Assembly (NCBI GenBank): GCA_963842295.1
Contig: CAWJFY010000012.1
Coordinates: forward strand, 1 to 14,856
Length of the DNA: 14,856 nt
Origin: JAJNBA01 sp963842295
GTDB lineage: Bacteria; Actinomycetota; UBA4738; HRBIN12
Reading direction: 5' to 3'
Of this stretch, positions 1 to 6,114 are shown one piece after another (the stretch's first letter is position 1; every line of letters begins with the position of its first letter). Below the pieces are notes generated by a model. That model worked only from the letters and a program-made list of their open reading frames with translations, ran no database searches and had not been told where the DNA came from. Made by a program: the position numbers and the translations under genes.

Positions 1-29
1 CATCTGCTGAGTATGGTTGCATGATTCCA

Positions 30-74
30 GTGCCCCGGCAGGAATCGAACCTGCGACACACGGTTTAGGAAACG
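30..74 (-). repeat. Outer decayed copy of the tRNA-Arg(CCU) 3' half (att-like)
   Basis: This stretch matches the tRNA-Arg(CCU) gene at 8854-8929 from the discriminator base through the T arm, variable loop and anticodon loop. It has the same orientation. Two single-base losses are seen: one C of the acceptor C-run, and one C after the anticodon stem. There is no encoded CCA and no convincing D arm or 5' acceptor strand, although weak similarity may continue a few bases past 74. A tRNA 3' half is the classical attachment site of tyrosine-recombinase elements, so I infer an old att site. Confidence 0.8.
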
Positions 75-384
75 CTGTGCACTACTGGATTGAGTTTGCC
101 CGCGGGCGGAAAGTCGGCAACAGATCCGTATCCGTGCAGGTCAGGGGCCCATTTGGGATGACCTGCTTGGACGCATGCCTGCGCGGTCTGCCCGCTCGAC
201 AGGAGCTTGTCCCGGCTGACCGAGCCCGTCTCCCGGAAGATGTAGCGGCGTGCTGAAGGACCCAGCCCTGGGCCCTCTATCTCCTCGATCGGGCCGATCG
301 GGTCGGACGTCTTCTTCCTCTTGGCTGCAGGGGTCGCCACTGATGCTTCCCGAGACCGATCGTTCGGTCTGATGAAGGGGGACG
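75..384. other. Region with no recognisable gene
   Basis: About 300 bases lie between the outer att-like repeat and the transposase remnant. Open frames exist on both strands but none has a recognised motif or a good ribosome binding site. A short palindrome (CCCAG-CC-CTGGG, 261-272) and a 9-bp tandem duplication around 288-305 are the only local structures seen. It is probably decayed DNA at the edge of the element. Confidence 0.5.
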
Positions 385-690
385 GAGATCTGGAATACCG
401 TCGCTTCAGTTCAGAGGTTCCCGATCCTCGGCAACGCGGACATGACGAAAGTGAGCACATCCTTGGTCGAGCGTTCGAACCTGACACCCGGGACGTTCAA
501 TCGACGATTCACGAGGCGGACCTGCGCGTCCAGCAAGAAGCCTGAGAATCACCGCAAGTCGGTGGCCCTGTCACTCTGCATCACAACTTCGTCAGGAAGC
601 ACGGCACGATCAAGACCACCCCCGCCGTCGCTGCAGGAGTCACCTACCTCCCATGGAGGGTCCGTGACCTGCTCTCTCGCTCGGCATCCG
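385..690 (+). pseudogene. IS1-like transposase, C-terminal remnant, frameshifted
   Basis: Two adjacent frames together read like the C-terminal end of an IS1-like DDE transposase. The first frame (to about 578) gives ILGNADMTKVSTSLVERSNL, followed by NRRFTRRT and SKKPENH. After a one-base shift near 575-582 the next frame gives HHNFVRKHGTIKTTPAVAAG and then VTYLPW. These correspond to the family pattern of an STS.VER.NLT block, an RRFTRLTN.FSKK.ENH block, and an NFVR.H.TL..TPA..AG tail. The start and the catalytic N-terminal part are missing and stops close the frame near 373. I see no terminal inverted repeats. The call rests on motif memory, not on a search. It marks past mobile-element activity beside the outer att-like repeat. 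Confidence 0.72.
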
Positions 691-735
691 GATGTCGCGG
701 AGGCCTTCGCCCCCTCCTGAGGCCGCAATGACGCT

Positions 736-767
736 CTCATCCGTTCCTCATCTTCTTGGGAGATGCT
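736..767 (+). promoter_or_regulatory. Direct-repeat operator 1 and -10 region of the two-component operon
   Basis: Two consecutive 11-bp units, CTCATCCGTTC and CTCATCTTCTT (736-757), are followed by GATGCT (762-767) as a possible -10. The same double unit occurs at 2797-2818 and 2912-2933. Direct repeats with an 11-bp period, one helical turn, are the usual binding mode of OmpR/PhoB response regulators. I infer that the regulator encoded just downstream binds here and controls its own operon. Confidence 0.6.
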
Positions 768-776
768 GAACGCACG

Positions 777-1472
777 ATGCGCGCGCTGGTGGTCGAGGAC
801 GGATCGAAGATGGCCGCCCTCCTGCGGCGAGGACTGCAGGAGGAGGGGTTCGCGGTCGACGTGGCCGCGACCGGCGAGGACGGCTCCTGGCTAGGCGCCG
901 AGAACGACTACGACGTGATCTTGCTCGACGTGATGCTCCCCGATGTCGACGGGTTCGAGGTCTGCCGGCGCCTGCGAGCCGCGGATCGATGGGCCCCGAT
1001 CCTCATGCTGACGGCGCGGGACGGCGTCCAGGACCGCGTCGCGGGCCTGGACGCCGGCGCCGACGACTACCTCACGAAGCCCTTCTCCTTCGACGAGCTC
1101 CTCGCGCGGGTCCGGGCGCTCCTCCGGCGGGGGCCGTCGGAGCGCCCGCCCGTCCTCGCGGTCGGCGATCTCGTGCTCGACCCGGCGACCCGCCGGGTCT
1201 CGCGAGACGACAAGGAGATCGACCTCACTCCCAAGGAGTTCGGGCTCCTGGAGCTCTTCCTTCGCCATCCGGGCGAGGTGCTCTCCCGGACCCGGATCCT
1301 GGAGCACGTGTGGGACTTCGCCTACGACGGCGATTCGAACGTGGTCGATGTCTACGTTCGCTATCTCAGGGAGAAGGTCGACCGGCCCTTCGGGCGGCGC
1401 TCGCTCGAGACGGTGCGAGGCGTGGGGTATCGCCTCCGGGAGGCATCCGATGCGATTGCCGATCCGGACTAG
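777..1472 (+). CDS. OmpR/PhoB-family response regulator
   Basis: DNA-binding response regulator of 231 aa. Residues 2-115 form the receiver domain: acidic pair E7/D8, phospho-acceptor D51 in LLDVMLPD, switch Thr79 and conserved Lys101 in TKPF. Residues about 130-223 form the winged-helix effector, with the family signatures LTPKEFGLLELFLRHPG, SRTRILEHVW and ending in VRGVGYRLR. I chose ATG 777 because the protein then opens directly with MRALVVEDG; an in-frame TTG at 756 would add seven residues but lies within the upstream repeat box. It overlaps the histidine kinase by 23 bases, so the two are co-translated partners. The repeat box at 736-757 suggests autoregulation. Signal and targets are not known; the nearby PepSY and cupredoxin genes hint at an envelope or metal cue. 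Confidence 0.93.
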   Translation: MRALVVEDGSKMAALLRRGLQEEGFAVDVAATGEDGSWLGAENDYDVILLDVMLPDVDGFEVCRRLRAADRWAPILMLTARDGVQDRVAGLDAGADDYLTKPFSFDELLARVRALLRRGPSERPPVLAVGDLVLDPATRRVSRDDKEIDLTPKEFGLLELFLRHPGEVLSRTRILEHVWDFAYDGDSNVVDVYVRYLREKVDRPFGRRSLETVRGVGYRLREASDAIADPD

Positions 1473-2781
1473 GCTCACGCTCGTCTTCGCGGGCATGTCG
1501 TTCGTCGTGCTCGGCATCGCGGGTGGTGCGTTGCTGGTCGGGTTCCGCGCAGAGCTCGACAGGACGATCGACCAGGGACTCCGCTCGCGCGCAGCGTCGA
1601 TCGGCGAGGATCCGCTCACCGGGATCGCCGCGATCCCCGGCGGTGACGAGGTCTTCGCACAGCTCCTCGGGACTGACGGAGCCTTGGCCTCCAGCGCCAA
1701 CCTCCCGACGGAGCCACTGCTCCCGCCCAGCGTGCTCGCGTCGATCGACGGCGACACCGCCTTCGAACGAGAGGTCCGTACGGTCGAGGAGCGTGTCTCC
1801 GCGCGACTGCTCGCCGTGCCGTCCGGGGACGGCTCGATCCTCTTGGTGGGCATGGATGTCGAGGACCAGCGCGAGGCGGTCGATCGACTCACCGTGTTGG
1901 TGGCGGTCGGCGGGCCGATCGTCTTGCTCGCGCTCTCCACGCTGGGATGGATCCTGGCCCGAGCGGCGCTTCGGCCTGTCGAGGAGCTTCGGTCCGAGGC
2001 CGCCGCGATCTCCACGAGCGAGCCCGAGCGACGGCTGCCTGTGCCCACGACGGGCGATGAGCTCCAACGGCTCGCCGAGACGCTGAACGGCATGCTCGAC
2101 CAACTCCACGAGGCGCTCGACAGCGAGCGAAGATTCGTCGACGAGGCCAGTCATGAACTGAGGACGCCGCTCGGCGTCCTCAAGGCCGAGGTCGATCTCG
2201 CGCTGAAGGAACCGCGTAGCCGTGACGAGTTGGAGGCAGCGCTCAGGAGCATCGCGCAGGAGACCGAACGGCTCCGCCGGCTGACGCAGGATCTCCTCGT
2301 GCTCGCCCGCTCCGATCGGGGAAGGCTCCCGGTCCACCGGACCGACGTCGACGTGTCGAGCATCATCGAGCGAGTCGCCGCCGAGTTCGGCGACCGCGCG
2401 GGCGAGCGAGGGGTACTCCTCAAGGCTTCCGGATCGAACGTCCGGGCGCGGGTGGACGCCGACCGCCTCCGGCAGGCGCTCGAGAACCTCGTTGACAACG
2501 CCGTCCGTCACGCCGGCCGCGGTGGGAGGGTCGAGGTCCAGGCGGACCTGGACGGCAGCCGACTCCGCGTGGTCGTGAGCGGCTCCGGCTCCGGATTCCC
2601 CGCGGATCTGCTGGACAGGGTCTTCGAGCCGTTCGCCCGTGGGGACGGCGATCGAGAGGGCGATGGGGCGGGGCTCGGGCTCGCGATCGTGCGGGCGGTC
2701 GCCGAGGCGCACGGCGGCTCGGCGACCGCCCGGAACCTGGGGGGCGGGGGGGCGTCGGTCTCGCTCGACCTCCCCACCTGA
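1450..2781 (+). CDS. Membrane sensor histidine kinase with altered G1 box
   Basis: Cognate sensor kinase of 443 aa. ATG 1450 has GGGAGG six bases upstream and overlaps the regulator's end. Layout: TM1 about 9-31, an extracytoplasmic sensor of about 115 residues with no recognised fold, TM2 about 147-171, HAMP linker, dimerisation/phospho-acceptor helix with H235 in ASHELRTP, then the ATPase domain. The N box is intact (LENLVDNAVRHA, N346 and N350) and so is the G2 box (GAGLGLAIV). The G1 box, normally DxGxG, reads GSGSG at 378-382: the Asp that contacts adenine is Gly, a one-base GAC-to-GGC difference. This could weaken ATP binding and leave mainly phosphatase activity, or be tolerated. The histidine kinase call itself is secure. 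Confidence 0.92.
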   Translation: MRLPIRTRLTLVFAGMSFVVLGIAGGALLVGFRAELDRTIDQGLRSRAASIGEDPLTGIAAIPGGDEVFAQLLGTDGALASSANLPTEPLLPPSVLASIDGDTAFEREVRTVEERVSARLLAVPSGDGSILLVGMDVEDQREAVDRLTVLVAVGGPIVLLALSTLGWILARAALRPVEELRSEAAAISTSEPERRLPVPTTGDELQRLAETLNGMLDQLHEALDSERRFVDEASHELRTPLGVLKAEVDLALKEPRSRDELEAALRSIAQETERLRRLTQDLLVLARSDRGRLPVHRTDVDVSSIIERVAAEFGDRAGERGVLLKASGSNVRARVDADRLRQALENLVDNAVRHAGRGGRVEVQADLDGSRLRVVVSGSGSGFPADLLDRVFEPFARGDGDREGDGAGLGLAIVRAVAEAHGGSATARNLGGGGASVSLDLPT

Positions 2782-2796
2782 GGACATCATGCGTCC

Positions 2797-2832
2797 CTCA
2801 CGTTCTTCTCATCGGCGGGTTGCGACCATAGA
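2797..2832 (+). promoter_or_regulatory. Direct-repeat operator 2 with -10-like element, no gene directly downstream
   Basis: Units CTCACGTTCTT and CTCATCGGCGG (2797-2818) repeat the pattern at 736 and 2912, followed by GACCAT/CATAGA (2824-2832) at -10 spacing. About 20 bases on, GTGAGACT (2841) also recurs at 2951 behind operator 3, suggesting the block is a duplicated copy of the downstream promoter. No convincing short gene starts between here and operator 3. A further lone half-site CTCATC lies at 2849. Confidence 0.5.
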
Positions 2833-2911
2833 GCGGGATCGTGAGACTCTCATCGGACTCCTGAACCGTGTGCCGACCCGATGCGGGGTCGTGATCCAGC
2901 GAAGAGTGGCT

Positions 2912-2944
2912 TTCATGTTCGTCTCATCTTGGTGGGACTAACCT
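2912..2944 (+). promoter_or_regulatory. Direct-repeat operator 3 and promoter of the PepSY gene
   Basis: Units TTCATGTTCGT and CTCATCTTGGT (2912-2933) are followed by TAACCT (2939-2944), a good actinobacterial -10. Transcription would start near 2951, leaving a leader of about 24 bases that holds the strong AAAGGAGG of the PepSY gene. The three copies share the CTCATC core at the same place in the second unit, which supports binding by the response regulator. Confidence 0.62.
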
Positions 2945-2974
2945 CGCCTCGTGAGACTGAAAAGGAGGTCTACT

Positions 2975-3298
2975 GTGCGGAGATGGATCATCACGGGCAT
3001 CGGCGCGGTTGTCATCACGGCGGCAGTCGGCGGTGCGATCGCGTTCGCGAGCAACGACTCCGAAGGCAGCGTCACCGGAGGACAGGCTGATCGAGCCATC
3101 CACGCCGCCCTCGAGGCGACCGGAGGCGGAACGGCCAACGCCGTCGAGCGCGACGCGGAGAACGGTGGCTTCTGGGAGGTCGAGGTTAGGAAGCCCAACG
3201 GAGTGCTCGTGGATGTCCGACTGAACCAGGGCTACGTGGTGCTCGTGGTCGAGGGCGATAACGAGAAGGCGGACACGAACGACGGCAGCGGCGCCTGA
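2975..3298 (+). CDS. Small membrane-anchored PepSY-domain protein
   Basis: Predicted 107-aa protein exported by an N-terminal hydrophobic segment (residues about 4-25, WIITGIGAVVITAAVGGAIA) followed by one PepSY unit. The unit runs from GGQADRAIHAALEATGGG (about 35-52) through FWEVEVRKPNGVLVDVRL to the closing strand YVVLVV. PepSY units are small extracytoplasmic domains thought to bind or inhibit proteins and often accompany two-component systems. I chose GTG 2975 over the in-frame GTG 2951 because AAAGGAGG at 2961-2968 sits six bases before it. The gene has its own operator-bearing promoter and is 39 bases from the next gene, so the two are probably one transcript. It may be a feedback sensor for the upstream kinase; that is inference. 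Confidence 0.82.
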   Translation: MRRWIITGIGAVVITAAVGGAIAFASNDSEGSVTGGQADRAIHAALEATGGGTANAVERDAENGGFWEVEVRKPNGVLVDVRLNQGYVVLVVEGDNEKADTNDGSGA

Positions 3299-3337
3299 TC
3301 CTGAGTGAGAGCCCCGACCGAACGAGGAGGAACGTAC

Positions 3338-4057
3338 ATGAAGATGCGACGGAACGCGTTGGCGGCGCTCGTGGTGATGGTCGGGATCGGATCGATCGCC
3401 GGCTACGGCCCCGGCGCCCCGGCGGCCGCGGCGGCCGGCGTCGACCCCGCCGACTTCACGAACCCGCAACCCAACCCCCATTTTCCGCTGAAGCCGGGCA
3501 CGGTGTCGATCCTGCGCGGCTCCGAGGACGGCGGGCACCTTCTCAACCGGTCAAGGGTCACTGCCTCGACGAAGGTGATCCTCGGCGTGACGACGACGGT
3601 TGTGGCCGACCTGTTGTTCAGCGATGGAGTACTCGAGGAGAAGACCGCGGACTGGTATGCCGCCGACAACTCGGGCAACGTCTGGTACTTCGGCGAGAGA
3701 ACCGCCGTGTACAACAGGAAGGGACAGGTCGTGAGCAGGGAGGGCTCGTGGCAGGCAGGCGTCAAGGGAGCCGTTGCCGGGATGATCATGCCCGCGAACC
3801 CAGGTCCAACCGACGCGTACCGCCAGGAGTTCTACACGGGTCACGCAGAGGACCAGGCCTGGATCGTCGCACGGCACCAAGTCGCCGATGTCCCCTACGG
3901 GCACGTGGACGAGGCCGTTCGCTCGTACGAGTGGACCCGCCTCGAGCCGGGCGTGGTGTCGTTGAAGCTCTACGGGCCCGGGCTGGGCATCATCCGAGAG
4001 AAGGACGTCGCTGGCGGGAACGAGCTGCTCGAGCTCGTGAAGGTCGAACACCATTGA
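3338..4057 (+). CDS. Secreted conserved protein of unknown function
   Basis: Protein of 239 aa with a Sec-type signal peptide (basic start, hydrophobic 6-22, Ala-rich cleavage region around 28-34). ATG 3338 follows GAGGAGG at good spacing; an upstream in-frame start at 3305 has no such site. The mature part carries motifs I recall from an unnamed family in actinobacteria and related phyla: NPHFPLKPGT near its start, DGVLEEKTADWYAADNSGN with NVWYFGE, GSWQAGVKGAVAGMIMPANP, YRQEFYTGHAED, VPYG and the closing EWTRLEPGVVSLKLYGPGLG. Regular beta-strand spacing suggests a beta-barrel or sandwich, but no function is established. It lies in the presumed operon with the PepSY gene and probably belongs to the same regulon. 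Confidence 0.75.
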   Translation: MKMRRNALAALVVMVGIGSIAGYGPGAPAAAAAGVDPADFTNPQPNPHFPLKPGTVSILRGSEDGGHLLNRSRVTASTKVILGVTTTVVADLLFSDGVLEEKTADWYAADNSGNVWYFGERTAVYNRKGQVVSREGSWQAGVKGAVAGMIMPANPGPTDAYRQEFYTGHAEDQAWIVARHQVADVPYGHVDEAVRSYEWTRLEPGVVSLKLYGPGLGIIREKDVAGGNELLELVKVEHH

Positions 4058-4162
4058 ACTGCACCGGACTTCACACTCCCGTCGGCAGCCGAAGAGAACG
4101 TCGCGGTGTCGGACTTCTCGGGTAAGAAGCCAGTTCTCCTTCTCGATGAGTCCTGGGTGAAG
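4058..4162 (+). pseudogene. Peroxiredoxin/redoxin N-terminal remnant
   Basis: Immediately after the TGA of the preceding gene, and in the same frame, the translation reads TAPDFTLPSAAEENVAVSDF followed by SGKKPVLL. This matches the opening of the redoxin (AhpC/TSA-like) fold: an APDFTL segment, then VSLSDFxGKKPVLL. Similarity fades after LLLLDESW, where a catalytic Cys motif would be expected; no Cys appears. There is no start codon or ribosome binding site of its own. I read it as the decayed start of a downstream gene whose remainder was lost when the cupredoxin block was joined. It has little chance of being a functional peptide. Confidence 0.6.
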
Positions 4163-4188
4163 CCGGTGGCGCCTCGTCGCCCTCGGCC

Positions 4189-4548
4189 TTACGAGACGGT
4201 GACGGTTCCCTTCATGGTGTCGGGGTGATACTCACAGTGCCAGCCGATCCCTTCGGTCAGGTTGAGCGTCACGGTCTGGCTCTCCCCGCCCTCGACGTCC
4301 TCGCTCACGCTGTTGTCGTCCAGCGTGAAGCTGTGCTCCACGTCGTCGTTGTTCGTGACCTCGATCGTCACGTCCTGCCCGGACGACACCGTGAGCGTGC
4401 TCGGGTCGAACGTGAAGTCCGAGATCGTGATGGTCTGATCCTCGGTGCCGCCTCCCGTCTCCGTCGAACCGCCCCCGGAGCTGCAGGCTGCCATCAGGAG
4501 GGCAGCCGAGAACAAGGCGGCGCCCAAGCGAAACGCACCTCGGCGCAT
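4189..4548 (-). CDS. Cupredoxin-domain lipoprotein (plastocyanin-like)
   Basis: Small 119-aa copper-binding lipoprotein. The lipobox LMAAC (Cys about residue 21) ends an N-terminal signal, followed by a Ser/Gly/Thr-rich linker. The cupredoxin domain spans about residues 36-119: ITISDFTFDPSTLTVSSGQD, then VTNNDDVEHSF with the first His ligand, and WHCEYHPDTM supplying Cys, His and Met, the type 1 copper set. It would act as an electron carrier or copper-binding protein on the outer face of the membrane. ATG 4548 has GGGGAGGAG just upstream; frames extending further 5' run into non-coding DNA and the att-like repeat. It is transcribed toward the two-component block, convergent with it, and ends beside the redoxin remnant. 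Confidence 0.9.
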   Translation of the reverse strand: MRRGAFRLGAALFSAALLMAACSSGGGSTETGGGTEDQTITISDFTFDPSTLTVSSGQDVTIEVTNNDDVEHSFTLDDNSVSEDVEGGESQTVTLNLTEGIGWHCEYHPDTMKGTVTVS

Positions 4549-4597
4549 GACTCCTCCCCTCATCCCGGGTACTACGGTCGGTCTCGACGTTCGGCTT

Positions 4598-4611
4598 GCT
4601 AACGGGTTAGC
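4598..4611. promoter_or_regulatory. Palindrome upstream of the cupredoxin gene
   Basis: GCTAAC-GG-GTTAGC is a perfect 6+2+6 palindrome 50-63 bases before the cupredoxin start codon. Its size and place fit an operator for a dimeric repressor or metal regulator, but no regulator is identified and the promoter itself is not clear. The interval 4549-4906 otherwise holds only the middle att-like repeat and the hairpins at 4842-4907. Confidence 0.35.
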
Positions 4612-4661
4612 CTCCCGGACGCGCGGCCTCGATCGGGGATCGTGAGCGATCAACGAGCTGA

Positions 4662-4711
4662 GGTGCCCCCGGCAGGAATCGAACCTCGACACACGGTTTA
4701 GGAAACGGTTG
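4662..4711 (-). repeat. Middle decayed copy of the tRNA-Arg(CCU) 3' half (att-like)
   Basis: It aligns with tRNA-Arg(CCU) from the discriminator base to just beyond the anticodon stem. There is one base missing in the T stem (CCTGC read as CCTC in plus-strand order) and one substitution (C to G at 4707). The orientation is the same as the intact gene. Similarity stops abruptly on the anticodon side, as expected for a recombination crossover within the anticodon arm. It separates the two-component block from the ABC importer block. Confidence 0.82.
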
Positions 4712-4841
4712 GGCGTTTGCGCCGATGCGCCGACTGCGCCGCCTGAGGTCATGCGGCGCCGCAGAGAGTCACAGGCATTGAGGCCTGGCGACGGAGCCTT
4801 CCGGCTGCGGGATCGGACGAGCAGGCGCGCCGCGTCGACTT

Positions 4842-4907
4842 CCTCCGGAGCGCTCGCTCCTATAGCGCGGAGGAACTTCCACGAGTGGCCGCTCGGACCC
4901 GAGCGGC
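4842..4907 (-). terminator. Tandem hairpins at the end of the ABC operon
   Basis: A 9-bp perfect inverted repeat (4888-4896 with 4899-4907, GCCGCTCGG) touches the stop codon of the binding-protein gene. A second, bulged hairpin (CCTCC and AGCGCT at 4842-4854 with AGCGC and GGAGG at 4864-4873) follows in the direction of transcription. Neither has a T-run, which is common for actinobacterial terminators. The two-base loop of the first hairpin is tight, so in RNA the top pairs would open. Confidence 0.42.
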
Positions 4908-6058
4908 TAGGCGCCCCCCTCCTCGAGGGTGACCTCGATCGGCGTGAAGTCGTTCCCGTCGACGTCGACGCCCAACTCCTCGAGGCTGCCGATGGCCTCG
5001 GTCACGATGTCGTTCGTGAACGCCTCGGCATCCGGCTCCTGCGTCAGCACGGTGGCGCCTTCGAGGTTCGGCGTCTCGAGGGCGATCTGGACCGTGCGAT
5101 CCCACGCCGCCTGGTCGATGAAGCCGACGCCGTTCTCAGCCGGCCAGATCAGCTTGTTGGTCTCGTTCATCTGCCACAGTTGGTGGCTGTTACCGAGCTG
5201 CGAGCCCTCGGCGACGATGATGTCGCGGCACGCCTCGGGGTTGTCGCGACAGTACGCCCATCCCTGGAGCGAGGCCGTCACGAAGCGAACCGCGATGTCG
5301 CGGTAGGCGTCGTCGCTCTCCAAGCGATCCCCGTCGGCCCAGATTGCGTCCTGCAACATCCCGACGCCCACCTCCTCGTAGGAGATGACCGAGAAGTCCT
5401 CCGGCTGGTACAGCTCGCCCGTCTCTGGGTTCACGGCCTCGAGCACCTGCGCGTACTCGTTGTAGGTCATCGCCTCGGCGGCGTCGATGTCGCCGGACAG
5501 CAGGCCGACCATGTCGAACTGCTGGGCAACCAACTCGACGTCGGTCGCTGGATCGAGACCCGCTTGCCCGAGCGCGGCGAAGACCTCGTACTCGTTGCCG
5601 AATCCCCAGTTGCCGACGGTCTTGCCCGCGAAGTCGGCCGGCGTCGTGATGCCCGCGTTGGCGTACGACACCTGCAGCGTCCCGGAACGCTGGAAGACCT
5701 GCGCGATGTTCACGATGTTCGCGCCCGCCTCCCGCGTGGTGAGCGCCTTCGGCACCCAGGCGATCGCGAAGTCGGCCGCTCCGTCGGCCAACTGTTGCTG
5801 CGGCACGATGTCGACGCCGCCCTCCGAGATCGTGACGTCCAGGCACTGGTCGGCGTAGAAGCCCTGATCCTGCGCCCCGAAGTAGCCGCCGAACTGCGCC
5901 TGGATGAACCACTGCAGCTGCAGCGTGACCTCGTCGACCGATCCGCAGTCGGCGGCGGCCGCGGCACCGCCGTCTCCGTCGTCCCCCCCGCAGGCGCTCG
6001 CCACGAGTGCAAACACCGCCAGGCCGGCCGCGAAGTTCTTGAACCGCCTTCCCCTCAT
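4907..6058 (-). CDS. NMT1/THI5-like ABC transporter substrate-binding lipoprotein
   Basis: Extracytoplasmic binding protein of 383 aa that would deliver a small ligand to the two permeases upstream. The signal ends at Cys23 (LVASAC, a slightly weak lipobox) and leads to an Asp/Gly linker. The mature part shows the NMT1/THI5 layout: VTLQLQWFIQAQFGGYFGAQ, then GFYADQCLDVTISEGG, the QQQLADGAADFAIAWVP segment that closes the first lobe, TPADFAGKTVGNWGFGNEYE, and the hinge region YNEYAQVLE. This family binds pyrimidine precursors of thiamine, hydantoin-like compounds, riboflavin or similar heterocycles. ATG 6058 has AAGGGG upstream; longer starts read through the gap behind the permease. Last gene of a leftward operon, 56 bases after the permease. 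Confidence 0.88.
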   Translation of the reverse strand: MRGRRFKNFAAGLAVFALVASACGGDDGDGGAAAAADCGSVDEVTLQLQWFIQAQFGGYFGAQDQGFYADQCLDVTISEGGVDIVPQQQLADGAADFAIAWVPKALTTREAGANIVNIAQVFQRSGTLQVSYANAGITTPADFAGKTVGNWGFGNEYEVFAALGQAGLDPATDVELVAQQFDMVGLLSGDIDAAEAMTYNEYAQVLEAVNPETGELYQPEDFSVISYEEVGVGMLQDAIWADGDRLESDDAYRDIAVRFVTASLQGWAYCRDNPEACRDIIVAEGSQLGNSHQLWQMNETNKLIWPAENGVGFIDQAAWDRTVQIALETPNLEGATVLTQEPDAEAFTNDIVTEAIGSLEELGVDVDGNDFTPIEVTLEEGGA

Positions 6059-6114
6059 GCGCTGCACCCCTTCCCCAGGGTTGCCCCGTCTGTGCCTCTC
6101 CTCGCGTTCCGTCA

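Noticed and set aside
65..487. Minus-strand frame of 140 codons near the left end
   Set aside because: It begins inside the transposase remnant and ends inside the tRNA fragment, with no ribosome binding site and no recognisable motif.
891..2790. Two overlapping minus-strand frames of 400 and 474 codons
   Set aside because: Both are antisense to the response regulator and kinase, and are Arg/Pro-rich shadows.
4055..4057. TGA between the secreted protein and the in-frame redoxin segment as a selenocysteine or readthrough codon
   Set aside because: The upstream protein ends naturally there, no SECIS-like hairpin was noticed, and the redoxin part decays before its active site. Gene decay explains it better.
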